Source: Allorhizocola rhizosphaerae
GTDB lineage: Bacteria > Actinomycetota > Actinomycetes > Mycobacteriales > Micromonosporaceae
NCBI RefSeq assembly: GCF_003426775.1
Contig: NZ_QJUG01000025.1
Span: forward strand, 1 to 53,232
Length of the DNA: 53,232 nucleotides
Direction of reading: 5' to 3'
The notes beneath the pieces are model-generated. The model was not told the DNA's origin and did no database searches. It saw nothing but the letters and a program-made list of their open reading frames with translations. The position numbers and the translations under genes were made by a program. Below are positions 44,087-52,224 of the stretch, one piece after another (the first letter of the stretch is position 1; every line of letters begins with the position of its first letter).

Positions 44087-46075
44087 ATGGAGCCTCGCCT
44101 TACGGAGCGGGACCGGCCGTGGGTCATGCGGACATACGCCGGGCATTCGAGCGCGGCGGCGACCAATGCGTTGTTCCGGCGCAACCTGGCCAAGGGCCAG
44201 ACCGGGCTGTCGGTGGCGTTCGATCTGCCGACGCAGACCGGCTATGATCCCGATGACGAGCTCGCCGCGGGCGAGGTGGGCCGGGTGGGCGTGCCGGTCG
44301 CGCATGCCGGTGACATGCGCGCTCTATTTGACGGTATCGATCTCGCGCGCGCCAACACGAGCATGACCATCAACGCGACCGCGATGTGGTTGCTCGCGCT
44401 CTATGCCACGGTTGCGCAGGAGCACGGCGCGCGGCTGGAGAGCTTGGCCGGTACCACACAAAATGATGTTGTCAAAGAATATCTCTCGCGTGGGACCTAC
44501 ATTTTCCCGCCGGGGCCGTCGTTGAGGTTGACGACCGATGTCATCGCCTGGACCGTGCAGAACTGTCCACAGTGGAACCCGGTGAACATCTGTTCCTACC
44601 ACCTGCAGGAGGCCGGGGCCACGCCCGTGCAGGAGGTGGGGTTCGCGCTCGCCACCGCCGTGGCCGTGCTCGACCGGGTGCGCGACTCCGGGCAGGTGCC
44701 ACAGTCCAAAATGGGCGATGTCGTGCAGCGCATCTCGTTCTTTGTCAACGCGGGTGTGCGCTTCGTCGAGGAGATGGCGAAGATGCGCGCGTTCGGGCGG
44801 CTGTGGGACGAGATTACCCGCGATCGATACGGAGTGGCGGATCCGCGCCACCGGAGATTGCGCTACGGCGTGCAGGTCAACTCGCTGGGGCTGACCGAGG
44901 CGCAACCGGAGAACAATGTGCAGCGCATCGTGCTCGAAATGCTGGGCGTGACGCTCTCCCGCGACGCCCGTGCGCGGGCCGTGCAGCTGCCCGCGTGGAA
45001 TGAGGCGCTCGGCCTGCCCCGCCCGTGGGATCAGCAGTGGTCGCTGCGGCTGCAGCAGGTGCTCGCCTTCGAAAGTGATCTTTTAGAGTACCCGGACCTG
45101 TTCGAGGGTTCCGTCGTCGTCGAGGGACTGGTGTCCGAAATCGTTGCGGGGGCACGAAAAGAGCTCGATCAGGTGCTGGAGATGGGCGGCGCGGTGGCCG
45201 CGGTCGAGTCCGGCTATCTGAAGAGTGCCCTTGTCGCGTCGCTGGCCAAGCGCCGCCGACGGATGGAGGCGGGCGACGACGTGGTCGTCGGCGTCAACCG
45301 GTTCACCGAGACCGAGCCGTCGCCGCTGACGAGCGCCGGTGCGGACGCCATCGAGCAGATTGACCCAAACGTGGAGCGCGCGGCTGCGGAGGCTGTGCGT
45401 GAGTGGCGGGCTTCTCGCGACCCTGGCTCCGTTGCCGAGGCGCTCGCCGCGTTGAAGGCCGCTGCCGGGACGGACGAAAACCTGATGCCGCACACGTTGC
45501 GCTGTGTCCAGGTTGGAGTGACGACGGGCGAGTGGGCGGGCGCGCTGCGCGAGGTGTTCGGCGAATATCGTGCGCCGACTGGCCTCGCGTCGGCGGCCGT
45601 GGCCGCGGACAGCGGGCTTTCGCATGTGCGGGAGCGCTTGCGGGACACGGCGAATCAGCTGGGCCGGCCTGCCCTGCGCCTGCTCGTGGGCAAGCCGGGC
45701 CTTGACGGGCACTCCAACGGGGCCGAGCAGATCGCCGTGCGGGCCCGCGACGCGGGCTTCGAGGTGGTGTACCAAGGGATCCGGCTCACACCCGCGCAGA
45801 TCGTGGCGGCGGCCGTGCAGGAGGACGTGGACATCGTCGGGCTTTCGGTGCTCTCGGGCGCCCATCTGCGGGCCGTGCCCGCCGTCCTCAACGGACTGCG
45901 TGAGGCGGGCCTGATGGACGTGCCGGTCGTCGTCGGGGGCATCATTCCCGAGCGGGACGCTTTGCTCTTGCGCGAAGGCGGCGTGGCGCGCGTGTTCACG
46001 CCCAAGGATTTCGCGCTCACCGACATCATGGACGAGCTCGTGACCGTGGTCAGGCAAGCTCACTCACTCTCGTGA
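44087..46075 (+). CDS. ecm: Ethylmalonyl-CoA mutase (MeaA-type, B12-dependent)
   Basis: 662 residues. Single-chain acyl-CoA mutase: N-terminal TIM barrel (RPWVMRTYAGHSSAAATNAL, LSVAFDLPTQTGYDPDDEL, TMTINATA-type substrate motif SMTINATAMWLL, GTTQNDVVKEYLSRGTY) and C-terminal cobalamin-binding domain with KPGLDGHSNGAEQIA (about residue 540). MeaA proteins match through almost the whole length, better than methylmalonyl-CoA mutase. Converts (2R)-ethylmalonyl-CoA to methylsuccinyl-CoA in the ethylmalonyl-CoA pathway. Usual partner ccr is not in this window. ATG 44075 in frame is an alternative start. Confidence 0.88.
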   Translation: MEPRLTERDRPWVMRTYAGHSSAAATNALFRRNLAKGQTGLSVAFDLPTQTGYDPDDELAAGEVGRVGVPVAHAGDMRALFDGIDLARANTSMTINATAMWLLALYATVAQEHGARLESLAGTTQNDVVKEYLSRGTYIFPPGPSLRLTTDVIAWTVQNCPQWNPVNICSYHLQEAGATPVQEVGFALATAVAVLDRVRDSGQVPQSKMGDVVQRISFFVNAGVRFVEEMAKMRAFGRLWDEITRDRYGVADPRHRRLRYGVQVNSLGLTEAQPENNVQRIVLEMLGVTLSRDARARAVQLPAWNEALGLPRPWDQQWSLRLQQVLAFESDLLEYPDLFEGSVVVEGLVSEIVAGARKELDQVLEMGGAVAAVESGYLKSALVASLAKRRRRMEAGDDVVVGVNRFTETEPSPLTSAGADAIEQIDPNVERAAAEAVREWRASRDPGSVAEALAALKAAAGTDENLMPHTLRCVQVGVTTGEWAGALREVFGEYRAPTGLASAAVAADSGLSHVRERLRDTANQLGRPALRLLVGKPGLDGHSNGAEQIAVRARDAGFEVVYQGIRLTPAQIVAAAVQEDVDIVGLSVLSGAHLRAVPAVLNGLREAGLMDVPVVVGGIIPERDALLLREGGVARVFTPKDFALTDIMDELVTVVRQAHSLS

Positions 46076-47330
46076 AGATTTCGTCGTCCTCTTTGGACTG
46101 TACCGCGCGCAGGTCCAGCAGACAGCGGTCTCCCGCGACACGCCCGACCACAGGCGGGTCGCCGCCGCGCAACGGCTCGGCGTAGCGGGCCGGCAGGCTC
46201 ACCGCCCAGCTCGGCAGCTCCACGTCGGGAGCACCGCCACCACCAACGGCCGCAAGGGTTTGCACCGCGTGAGCGTCGATGCCGTGGTCGTGTAGCCGTT
46301 TCGCGAGTTGAGCAGCGCGCCCTCGCACGTCGGCTTCCAGGCAGGCGTGCACGGGCGGGAGTGGCCCGCGCAGCGTGGCCTCCAGCGCGGCCAGTGTGGT
46401 CTTGTCGACTCGCATCGCCCTTGCCAGCGGGTGTTTGCGCAGCTTCGCCACCAGCTCGGCGCGGCCGAGCACGATCCCCGCCTGCGGGCCGCCGAGCAGC
46501 TTGTCGCCGCTGGCCGTGACGAGCGCGGCCCCGGCGCGCAGTGCGCTGCGGGCGTCGGGCTCGTCCGGCAGGAGCGGATGCGGTTCCAGCAGGCCGGAGC
46601 CGATGTCGTACACCACCGGCACGTTCAGCTTCGCGAGGGGCTCAACCGGTACACCCTCGAAAAAGCCTTTGATGAAGTAGTTGGAGGGGTGCAGTTTGAG
46701 GATCAGTGCGGTTTCGGGGGTGATGGCGTCGGCGTAGTCTTCGGTTCGGGTGCGGTTGGTCATGCCGACCTCGCGGATGCGCGCTCCGGCCGCCGCGAGG
46801 AGGTCGGGGATGCGAAAGCCCGCGCCGATTTCGATGAACTCGCCACGGGAGATGAGGATCTCGCGTCCGGGGGCGAGGGCGAGCGCCACGAGGACGAGCG
46901 CGGCCGCGTTGTTGTTGACGACGTGCACGGCCTCGGCTTCGGGGACCCGCTCGGCCAATGCGGCCAGGGCGGCGGTGCCACGGGCGGCGCGCTGCCCGGT
47001 CGTCAGGTCAAACTCGACATCGGTGTGCCCGGCGGCCTCCACCATCGCGGCCTTGGCGGCCTCCGACAGCGGGGCCCGGCCGAGGTTGGTGTGCACGATG
47101 ACACCGGTCGCGTTGATGACCCTGCGCAGCGACGCGGCAGTCTTCGGCAGCGTGTCCAGGGCGGTCTCCAGGGCCTTGTCCACAGGTAGCTCGCCGCCGC
47201 GCACGCGCTGCAGCACGGCCCCGACGTGGGCCCGGACCAGCGCACGGCCGAGGCGTCCCTGCGGCTCAGCGAAGCGTGGATCGTCCAAAATGGAATTCAC
47301 GCGGGGGATGGCTCGCCGGGGATCGTCCAT
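46050..47330 (-). CDS. selA: L-seryl-tRNA(Sec) selenium transferase
   Basis: PLP enzyme that converts Ser-tRNA(Sec) to Sec-tRNA(Sec) with selenophosphate. 426 residues (E. coli 463). Start MDDPRRAIPRVNSILDDPRF; INATGVIVHTNLGRAPL; PLP lysine in TASGDKLLGGPQAGI; LARAMRVDKTTLAALEATL. The last 26 bp overlap the end of the mutase gene on the other strand. TAACAT ends 7 bp before the ATG, so the message appears leaderless. It is back to back with selD, 18 bp apart. selB and selC are not in the window. Confidence 0.96.
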   Translation of the reverse strand: MDDPRRAIPRVNSILDDPRFAEPQGRLGRALVRAHVGAVLQRVRGGELPVDKALETALDTLPKTAASLRRVINATGVIVHTNLGRAPLSEAAKAAMVEAAGHTDVEFDLTTGQRAARGTAALAALAERVPEAEAVHVVNNNAAALVLVALALAPGREILISRGEFIEIGAGFRIPDLLAAAGARIREVGMTNRTRTEDYADAITPETALILKLHPSNYFIKGFFEGVPVEPLAKLNVPVVYDIGSGLLEPHPLLPDEPDARSALRAGAALVTASGDKLLGGPQAGIVLGRAELVAKLRKHPLARAMRVDKTTLAALEATLRGPLPPVHACLEADVRGRAAQLAKRLHDHGIDAHAVQTLAAVGGGGAPDVELPSWAVSLPARYAEPLRGGDPPVVGRVAGDRCLLDLRAVQSKEDDEIFTRVSELA

Positions 47331-47336
47331 TCTGCC

Positions 47337-47343
47337 TATGTTA
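47337..47343. promoter_or_regulatory. Overlapping -10 elements shared by selA and selD
   Basis: In an 18-bp gap, TATGTT (plus, 47337-47342) ends 6 bp before the selD GTG and TAACAT (minus, 47343-47338) ends 7 bp before the selA ATG. Both would give leaderless messages, and five bases are shared, so polymerase can use only one direction at a time. No recognisable -35 boxes. Confidence 0.5.
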
Positions 47344-47348
47344 GGTGG

Positions 47349-48329
47349 GTGGACTCGATCCGAATGACGCAGTTTGCCCGGGGTGGCGGATGCGCGTGCA
47401 AACTACCGCCCGGTGAGCTGGAGGCAGTGCTCGTCGGCCTCGGCGCCGACTCGCCCGACCTGCTCGTGGGCCTGGCCAACGGCGACGACGCGGCGGTCGT
47501 GCGGCTCGACGATTCGACCGCGATCGTGGCGACCACCGACTTCTTCACCCCGGTGGTGGACGATCCCTACGACTGGGGCCGGATCGCCGCGTGCAACGCA
47601 CTGTCCGATGTGTACGCGATGGGTGGCCGGCCGCTGGTCGCGCTCAACCTGCTGGCGTGGCCGCGCGGCGTCATCGACATGGTGGTCGCGGCGCAGGTGC
47701 TGCGCGGCGGGCTCGACGTCGCCAAAGAAGCCGGCTGCCTGGTCGCGGGCGGGCACAGCATCGACGACGGTGAGCCGAAATACGGCATGGCCGTGACCGG
47801 CCTGGTCAACCCGGCGCAGATCATGTCGCTGGACGCGGGCGAGCCCGGCACGCCGCTGTCGCTGACCAAGCCGCTGGGCATCGGCGTGCTCAACAGCCGG
47901 CACAAGGCGACCGGCGAGGTCTTTCCGCAGGCGATCGACGTGATGACGACGCTCAACCGCGACGCGGCGCTGGCGGCGGTGCAGCGGGGCATCCGCTGCG
48001 CGACCGACGTCACCGGGTTCGGCCTCCTCGGGCACGCCTACAAGCTCGCTCGTGCCAGTAAATTGACAGTGGTCATCAACTCGGCTGATGTGCCCTATGT
48101 GGACGGTGCGCGGGAGGCGGCCGAGGCGGGCTACATCAGCGGTGGCACCAGGCGAAACCTCGACTGGGTCCGGCCCAACGCGCAGCTCGACAAGGTTGAC
48201 GAGCTCGATGCGCTGCTGCTGGCCGACGCGCAGACCTCCGGCGGGCTGCTTGTCGCAGGTGAGGTGCCCGGTGGCGTCGTGATTGGACACCTGCAAGCAC
48301 ATACCGGGGTGGCTGTCCAGGTCCACTGA
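47349..48329 (+). CDS. selD: Selenide, water dikinase (selenophosphate synthetase, Cys form)
   Basis: Makes selenophosphate from selenide and ATP for selA. 326 residues. Starting at GTG 47349 the N-terminus MDSIRMTQFARGGGCACK aligns with E. coli SIRLTQYSHGAGCGCK; catalytic Cys15 (E. coli C17) is Cys, not Sec, and Lys18 is kept, but the Gly between the cysteines is Ala. DDAAVVRLDDSTAIVATTDF and AGGHSIDDGEPKYG carry the metal-binding residues. Divergent from selA. Confidence 0.96.
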   Translation: MDSIRMTQFARGGGCACKLPPGELEAVLVGLGADSPDLLVGLANGDDAAVVRLDDSTAIVATTDFFTPVVDDPYDWGRIAACNALSDVYAMGGRPLVALNLLAWPRGVIDMVVAAQVLRGGLDVAKEAGCLVAGGHSIDDGEPKYGMAVTGLVNPAQIMSLDAGEPGTPLSLTKPLGIGVLNSRHKATGEVFPQAIDVMTTLNRDAALAAVQRGIRCATDVTGFGLLGHAYKLARASKLTVVINSADVPYVDGAREAAEAGYISGGTRRNLDWVRPNAQLDKVDELDALLLADAQTSGGLLVAGEVPGGVVIGHLQAHTGVAVQVH

Positions 48330-48417
48330 ACGACTCCTTTCCGACGGTCACCGGCCCTTCTTCGGCGACGGCTCGCGCCGCTACGCTTCGGCGCAAATCG
48401 ACGAAGGGGGATGTGCT

Positions 48418-49143
48418 ATGGCACAGGAAGTGTTCCTGCGCGCCTCTAGCGGCACCGTCCTCGCCCTCGGGCTGCCCGACGAACCGCGGGTGTCCAGCTA
48501 CACCACGGTGGCGCGGTTTGTGAGCAAGGAGTTCGCGCGCGGCCTGCAGGTCGGCCCGCTCGGATTCCAGCAGGCCGGCAACGAGAGCCTGATGCCGGCC
48601 CGGATCACCGACCGGTTCGTGGTGGACGGGCGCGAGGTCAGGGTGGCGACGGGCGAGCAGGGGGTCAACGCCTCCGTGGCGCTCATCGATCGCTATCACG
48701 AGGTGGTGACCATCTACGGTGGCCCGCCGCCCCGGCGCGAGGAGGTCATCTCGCTGTTCGAGCAGTTCAGCTTCGAGGACTCGCCCGAGGGCATGACCAT
48801 CCTGCCGCGCGGCGACCTGGCGCTGGCCTCGGAGGGCGTGGCGGTCTATGTGGACGGTCGGGGCACGGTTACGGTGCCCTCCAACGCGAACGGGTGGGAA
48901 ATGCGCCCGCCGTTCAAGGGGACGCCTACGCGGTACGGTGAGGTCTGGCGCAGCGAAGGGCAGCTGCCCGACCGCGAGGGCCGGGGCGCCAACACGTTCG
49001 TTTACATCCTCGGCACGACGCAGGCGATCGCGGAGGTCATCTTCCCGGACACGTCCGAGTATCACGAGACCCCGCACCCGCGCGTGACCGATGAGGAGCT
49101 GCTGGACTGGCTCTATGAGCTCAACCCGCGCTGGGAAAGGTGA
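48418..49143 (+). CDS. Hypothetical protein, first gene of a mau-like operon
   Basis: 241 residues, no signal peptide or membrane segment, no family recognised. Mixed alpha/beta composition; blocks ALGLPDEPRVSSYTTVARFV, VVTIYGGPPPRREEVISLFE, and a C-terminal TDEELLDWLYELNPRWER. The start is fixed by GGGGG 7 bp upstream of the ATG. A TACGCT box at 48382-48387 may be the -10. The MauD-like gene follows after 4 bp, so the protein probably acts with it, perhaps in the cytoplasm on the exported Cys/Trp-rich protein before transport. Confidence 0.7.
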   Translation: MAQEVFLRASSGTVLALGLPDEPRVSSYTTVARFVSKEFARGLQVGPLGFQQAGNESLMPARITDRFVVDGREVRVATGEQGVNASVALIDRYHEVVTIYGGPPPRREEVISLFEQFSFEDSPEGMTILPRGDLALASEGVAVYVDGRGTVTVPSNANGWEMRPPFKGTPTRYGEVWRSEGQLPDREGRGANTFVYILGTTQAIAEVIFPDTSEYHETPHPRVTDEELLDWLYELNPRWER

Positions 49144-49147
49144 TCCG

Positions 49148-49606
49148 ATGTCGCCCTGGATCGCCACGACCATCATCACGTGGGTCGCGCTCATCATTGT
49201 CTACTTAGGACTGGCGGCGACGCTGCGCCGGGTCAACCAGTTGCAAGCGGAGCTGGCGTCGCTGCGGGCGTCCGGTCGCGGGGGAGTCCGGCTGCGGCTC
49301 CCCGGATATTCCGGGGTCGTGCTCGCGGCGGACGCTTCCTGCGACGCTTGCCATGTGGCGGTGGGGGAGCTCGCCTCGCTGGCGCCATCGTCCACATTGC
49401 TTTCTTACGAGCCTTGGGATGGTACGGATTTGCGCGTGCGGGTGGACACGGAGGCGTGGCGCAGTCTCGCCCACCTGTCACCGCCCGTGCTGATGGCGGT
49501 CGACGCCGATGGGCAGGTGACCGACATCGCGCTGCCCACCAACCCCGGTGACGTCGCCAAGGCACTGCAGTCATGGGGCACGCCTGTATTGGAGCGTTTG
49601 GGATGA
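49148..49606 (+). CDS. Membrane-anchored thioredoxin-like protein (MauD-type)
   Basis: 152 residues: N-terminal membrane helix (about 5-25, WIATTIITWVALIIVYLGLA), then a thioredoxin-like domain outside with CDAC at 65-68 (DASCDACHVAVGEL) and a later SPPVLMAVDADGQV holding the cis-proline region. The layout (helix plus TlpA/MauD-like domain placed directly before a Tat-exported Cys-rich protein) is that of MauD, which is needed for disulfide formation or stability of methylamine dehydrogenase small subunit. The stop overlaps the next ATG by 4 bp. Confidence 0.72.
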   Translation: MSPWIATTIITWVALIIVYLGLAATLRRVNQLQAELASLRASGRGGVRLRLPGYSGVVLAADASCDACHVAVGELASLAPSSTLLSYEPWDGTDLRVRVDTEAWRSLAHLSPPVLMAVDADGQVTDIALPTNPGDVAKALQSWGTPVLERLG

Positions 49607-50166
49607 AGCTGAGACTCGACGACATCGTGGACGCCGATCGGGCGCCCGCGAATCCACAACCGACAAGCGTGCTGTCGGAGATCGCGGCGCCGCGGCACCG
49701 GCGCTCGTTCTTGAAGGCGGTCGGCTACGCCGGGCTGACGCTCGGCGCGACGGCGCTCGCGCTTCCGTTCGCGGGCAAGACGAAGGTCGCGTGGGCCGAG
49801 ACCGGGCCGGGCGGGCTCAAGGGCCACGACGGCTGCGGCGGCATCAACTACACGCCACAGTCCGACACGCACGGCATCTACGTCTCGGCGCAGCCCGCTT
49901 GCTACGGCGGGTCTTATCGCGGGTGGAACTGGTGCTCCTCGGCCGGATGGCACCGCAGCACGTGGGCCAGGTCGGCCGACAACAAGTGGTGCTGGCACAT
50001 GACGCCGCGCTCGGACGTGTGCGGCAGTCCGTCGCGCAACGCGTGGCGCTGGACGACCAGTGACGGCAAGACATGGCGGTGTTCGGACGGCAACAGCCTG
50101 GTTTTCCGGGTTTCGGACAACAAGTGCTTCGGGCCGTATCTGACCATCTGCCGGGCCAAGGTATGA
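49603..50166 (+). CDS. Tat-exported Cys- and Trp-rich protein (MauA-like layout)
   Basis: 187 residues. A 30-residue pre-region (MKLRLDDIVDADRAP), twin-arginine motif HRRSFLKAVG (R33-R34), hydrophobic stretch, cleavage expected after KVAWA (65). The mature ~122 residues hold eight Cys (78, 100, 111, 130, 140, 160, 175, 183) and nine Trp, some next to Cys (NWC, KWCWH). Methylamine dehydrogenase light chain has a similar long Tat leader, size and Cys content and carries a Trp-derived quinone, but direct homology is not evident to me. Export in folded form suggests a cofactor or prebuilt disulfides. Coupled to neighbours by 4-bp overlaps on both sides. Confidence 0.72.
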   Translation: MKLRLDDIVDADRAPANPQPTSVLSEIAAPRHRRSFLKAVGYAGLTLGATALALPFAGKTKVAWAETGPGGLKGHDGCGGINYTPQSDTHGIYVSAQPACYGGSYRGWNWCSSAGWHRSTWARSADNKWCWHMTPRSDVCGSPSRNAWRWTTSDGKTWRCSDGNSLVFRVSDNKCFGPYLTICRAKV

Positions 50167-50294
50167 GGCTCGCGACGCGCGTCTGGCACCCGGTGACGAT
50201 CGCCGGGTGCCTTGCCGCGCTTTCCCTTCTGGTACCGCTGCCATGGTTTTTCCTTGGCGCGACGGCCGGTTTCGCCACCAGCGGTTCGGTTTGA
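50163..50294 (+). CDS. 43-residue single-span membrane peptide
   Basis: ATG overlaps the stop of the Cys/Trp-rich protein gene (ATGA). Sequence MRLATRVWHPVTIAGCLAAL then a hydrophobic run through LSLLVPLPWFFLGATAGFA: a short basic start and one membrane span. The tight coupling makes it likely real. Function unknown; perhaps a small assembly factor. Two hairpins (AGCCG / CGGCT at 50295-50309 and CTCGCC / GGCGAG at 50321-50337) follow before the next gene. Confidence 0.6.
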   Translation: MRLATRVWHPVTIAGCLAALSLLVPLPWFFLGATAGFATSGSV

Positions 50295-50339
50295 AGCCGC
50301 AACTCGGCTGTCATACTGAACTCGCCGGTCTGGCGAGGC

Positions 50340-50861
50340 GTGGGTGCGCGATGGTCCTTCTGCGGCGGGCTGCTGCTCGGCGCGTTGACCACCGCGATGG
50401 GATTGTTGTTGGCCGGATCGCTGATCCGGCTTGCCGCACCGCCCGCCGTGTGGCGGTGGGTGCTCGTGGGTGCCATGGTTTTGCTGGTGCTGCGGGAGTT
50501 TGGAGTGCTGCGGTTCTGGCTGCCGCAAAACAAGCGGCTCGTGCCGGAGCACGTGCACCGGCATGGGCGCGTGTTCGGTCCGCTCCAATTCGGCTTCGAG
50601 ATGGGGACCAGCCTGCGCACCTACACCCCGAGTGCGCTCCCGCACGCGGCCGCGCTCATGATCGCGCTGTGGGCGGGCCCGCTGGCGGCGGTGTTGGCGG
50701 GTGTGGGCTTCGGGCTCGGGCGGTCGGCGATGACCACGGGCAACCTGCTCTACAGCGACGACAACACCTGGGATCTGGCCTTCATCGAGCACGAGCGCCT
50801 GATCCGGGCCCTGCTGGTCGCGGGTTTCGCGGTGAGCACGGCGGTAGCGCTGGTGTTCTAG
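50340..50861 (+). CDS. Four-span membrane protein, last gene of the mau-like operon
   Basis: 173 residues with hydrophobic segments at about 7-30, 38-57, 98-125 and 150-170. Between spans 2 and 3 is a charged loop (LPQNKRLVPEHVHRHGRVFG) and EMGTSLRTYTPSALPHAA; the GxxTS...P pattern recalls small membrane thiol-transfer proteins (CcdA/MauF or MauE kind), but only one Cys is present. GTG start. CATACT at 50312-50317 could be a separate -10. Role inferred from position only. Confidence 0.6.
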   Translation: MGARWSFCGGLLLGALTTAMGLLLAGSLIRLAAPPAVWRWVLVGAMVLLVLREFGVLRFWLPQNKRLVPEHVHRHGRVFGPLQFGFEMGTSLRTYTPSALPHAAALMIALWAGPLAAVLAGVGFGLGRSAMTTGNLLYSDDNTWDLAFIEHERLIRALLVAGFAVSTAVALVF

Positions 50862-50916
50862 CGGGATCGAGGTTCATGATGGTGGAAGGAGCGCATCCGA
50901 CGACTCGGGAGAGGTG

Positions 50917-52224
50917 ATGTCCCGGCGAGGCCGCGCGATGGCGGCGGCGTTTGTTCTCTTCTGGGCGATTGTGACAACCGCCGGGCTTCCCGCGCTCGGT
51001 GCTGCGCCGCCGCCCGGCAACGCCGTCCTGGTCACACGGGTCGCCGGGCCCATCACGCCGGTCATCGCCGACCACCTCACGGCGGGCGTGCAGGCCGCGC
51101 AGGGCTATCGGGCGTACCTCGTGGAGCTGGACACGCCCGGTGGGCTCGACGCGTCCATGCGCAAGATCATTCAGGCGTTCCTCGCCAGCCGGGTACCGGT
51201 CGTCGTACACATAACCCCGCCCGGCGCGCGGGGCGCCTCCGCGGGTGCGTTGATCACCCTGTCCGCCCACGTCGCGGCGATGGCGCCGGGCACGACGATC
51301 GGCGCGGCCACGCCGGTCGACCTGCAGGGCGGCGAGATCAGCGACAAGGTGATCAACGACGCGGCGGCGTTCGCGCGGTCGGTGGCGAGCGAGCGCGGCC
51401 GAAACGTGGACTTCGCCGAGCAGACCGTGCGCTCGGGCCGGGCCGCCACGGCCGAGGAAGCGTTGCAACTCCAGGCGATCGACCTCGTTGCGGGTGATCG
51501 TGCGGCCCTGCTGGCGGCGCTGGACGGGCGCGACGTGACCCTCGCGGACGGGTCGCGGGTCACCCTGCATACGCGCGACGCCGCGATCGTCGACCACGAG
51601 CTGGGCCCGTTCCGGTGGCTGCTGCAGTTGCTGGCCGACCCGAATCTGGCCCTGCTGTTCATGTCGCTTGGCACGTTGGCGCTCATCTATGAGCTGGCCA
51701 ATCCGGGCCACATGGTCAGCGGGATCGTGGGCGTCATCCTGCTGACGCTGAGCTTCGTGAGCCTGAGCGTGCTGCCGATCAACATCGCGGGCATCGCGCT
51801 TGTCCTGCTGGGCATGGCGCTTTTCGTGGCCGAGTTGTATGCGCCCGGGACGGCGGTCTTCGCCGTGACGGGTGCGATATGCGTGCTCGTCGGTGGGCTG
51901 CTGCTGTTCCAGGGCCCGTTGCGGGTGAGCCTCGCGATGCTGCTGCCCATGGTTCTGGTCGTGGCAGCGGGGTCGGTGCTTGCGGGGCGCCTGGTGTGGA
52001 AGGCACGGGGCCGGCCGCCGATCACCGGGCAGAGTCTGCTCGTCGGGCGCGAGGCGGTGGTCAGGCGGGTGGATGGGGAACTGGGTCGCGTGTTGCTGGA
52101 AGGCGCATGGTGGAACACCCGCAGCCCCGGACACGAGCTGAGCGTGGGGCAGACCGTGCGAGTCGTTGACATGCAAGGGCTCGACCTGATCGTCGAGCCG
52201 GTTCAGGAGGCGGCCCATGAGTAG
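50917..52224 (+). CDS. NfeD family protein with ClpP-like serine protease domain
   Basis: 435 residues, long NfeD type. Signal segment, then ClpP/crotonase-like protease domain: VELDTPGGLDASMRKI, GARGASAGALITLSA with the likely nucleophile Ser, and Lys in SDKVINDAAAFARS as general base (Ser-Lys dyad as in archaeal 1510-N). Then four or five membrane segments and a C-terminal OB-fold domain (LVGREAVVRRVDGELGRVLL). It works with the slipin encoded directly after; the archaeal pair cleaves stomatin. ATG 50917 chosen over GTG 50914 for spacing to GGGAG. Confidence 0.93.
   Translation: MSRRGRAMAAAFVLFWAIVTTAGLPALGAAPPPGNAVLVTRVAGPITPVIADHLTAGVQAAQGYRAYLVELDTPGGLDASMRKIIQAFLASRVPVVVHITPPGARGASAGALITLSAHVAAMAPGTTIGAATPVDLQGGEISDKVINDAAAFARSVASERGRNVDFAEQTVRSGRAATAEEALQLQAIDLVAGDRAALLAALDGRDVTLADGSRVTLHTRDAAIVDHELGPFRWLLQLLADPNLALLFMSLGTLALIYELANPGHMVSGIVGVILLTLSFVSLSVLPINIAGIALVLLGMALFVAELYAPGTAVFAVTGAICVLVGGLLLFQGPLRVSLAMLLPMVLVVAAGSVLAGRLVWKARGRPPITGQSLLVGREAVVRRVDGELGRVLLEGAWWNTRSPGHELSVGQTVRVVDMQGLDLIVEPVQEAAHE

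Noticed and set aside
44087-46075. Methylmalonyl-CoA mutase large subunit or isobutyryl-CoA mutase fusion.
   Set aside because: Length and residue blocks follow MeaA through the whole chain; no small-subunit gene and no GTPase domain as in IcmF.
47388-47402. SelD as a selenoprotein.
   Set aside because: The active-site codon is TGC (Cys), not TGA.
46050-48420. tRNA-Sec (selC) or a SECIS element near selA/selD.
   Set aside because: I looked for the TTCAAA anticodon-loop and GTTCGA T-loop patterns and saw none outside coding sequence; the gaps are also too short.
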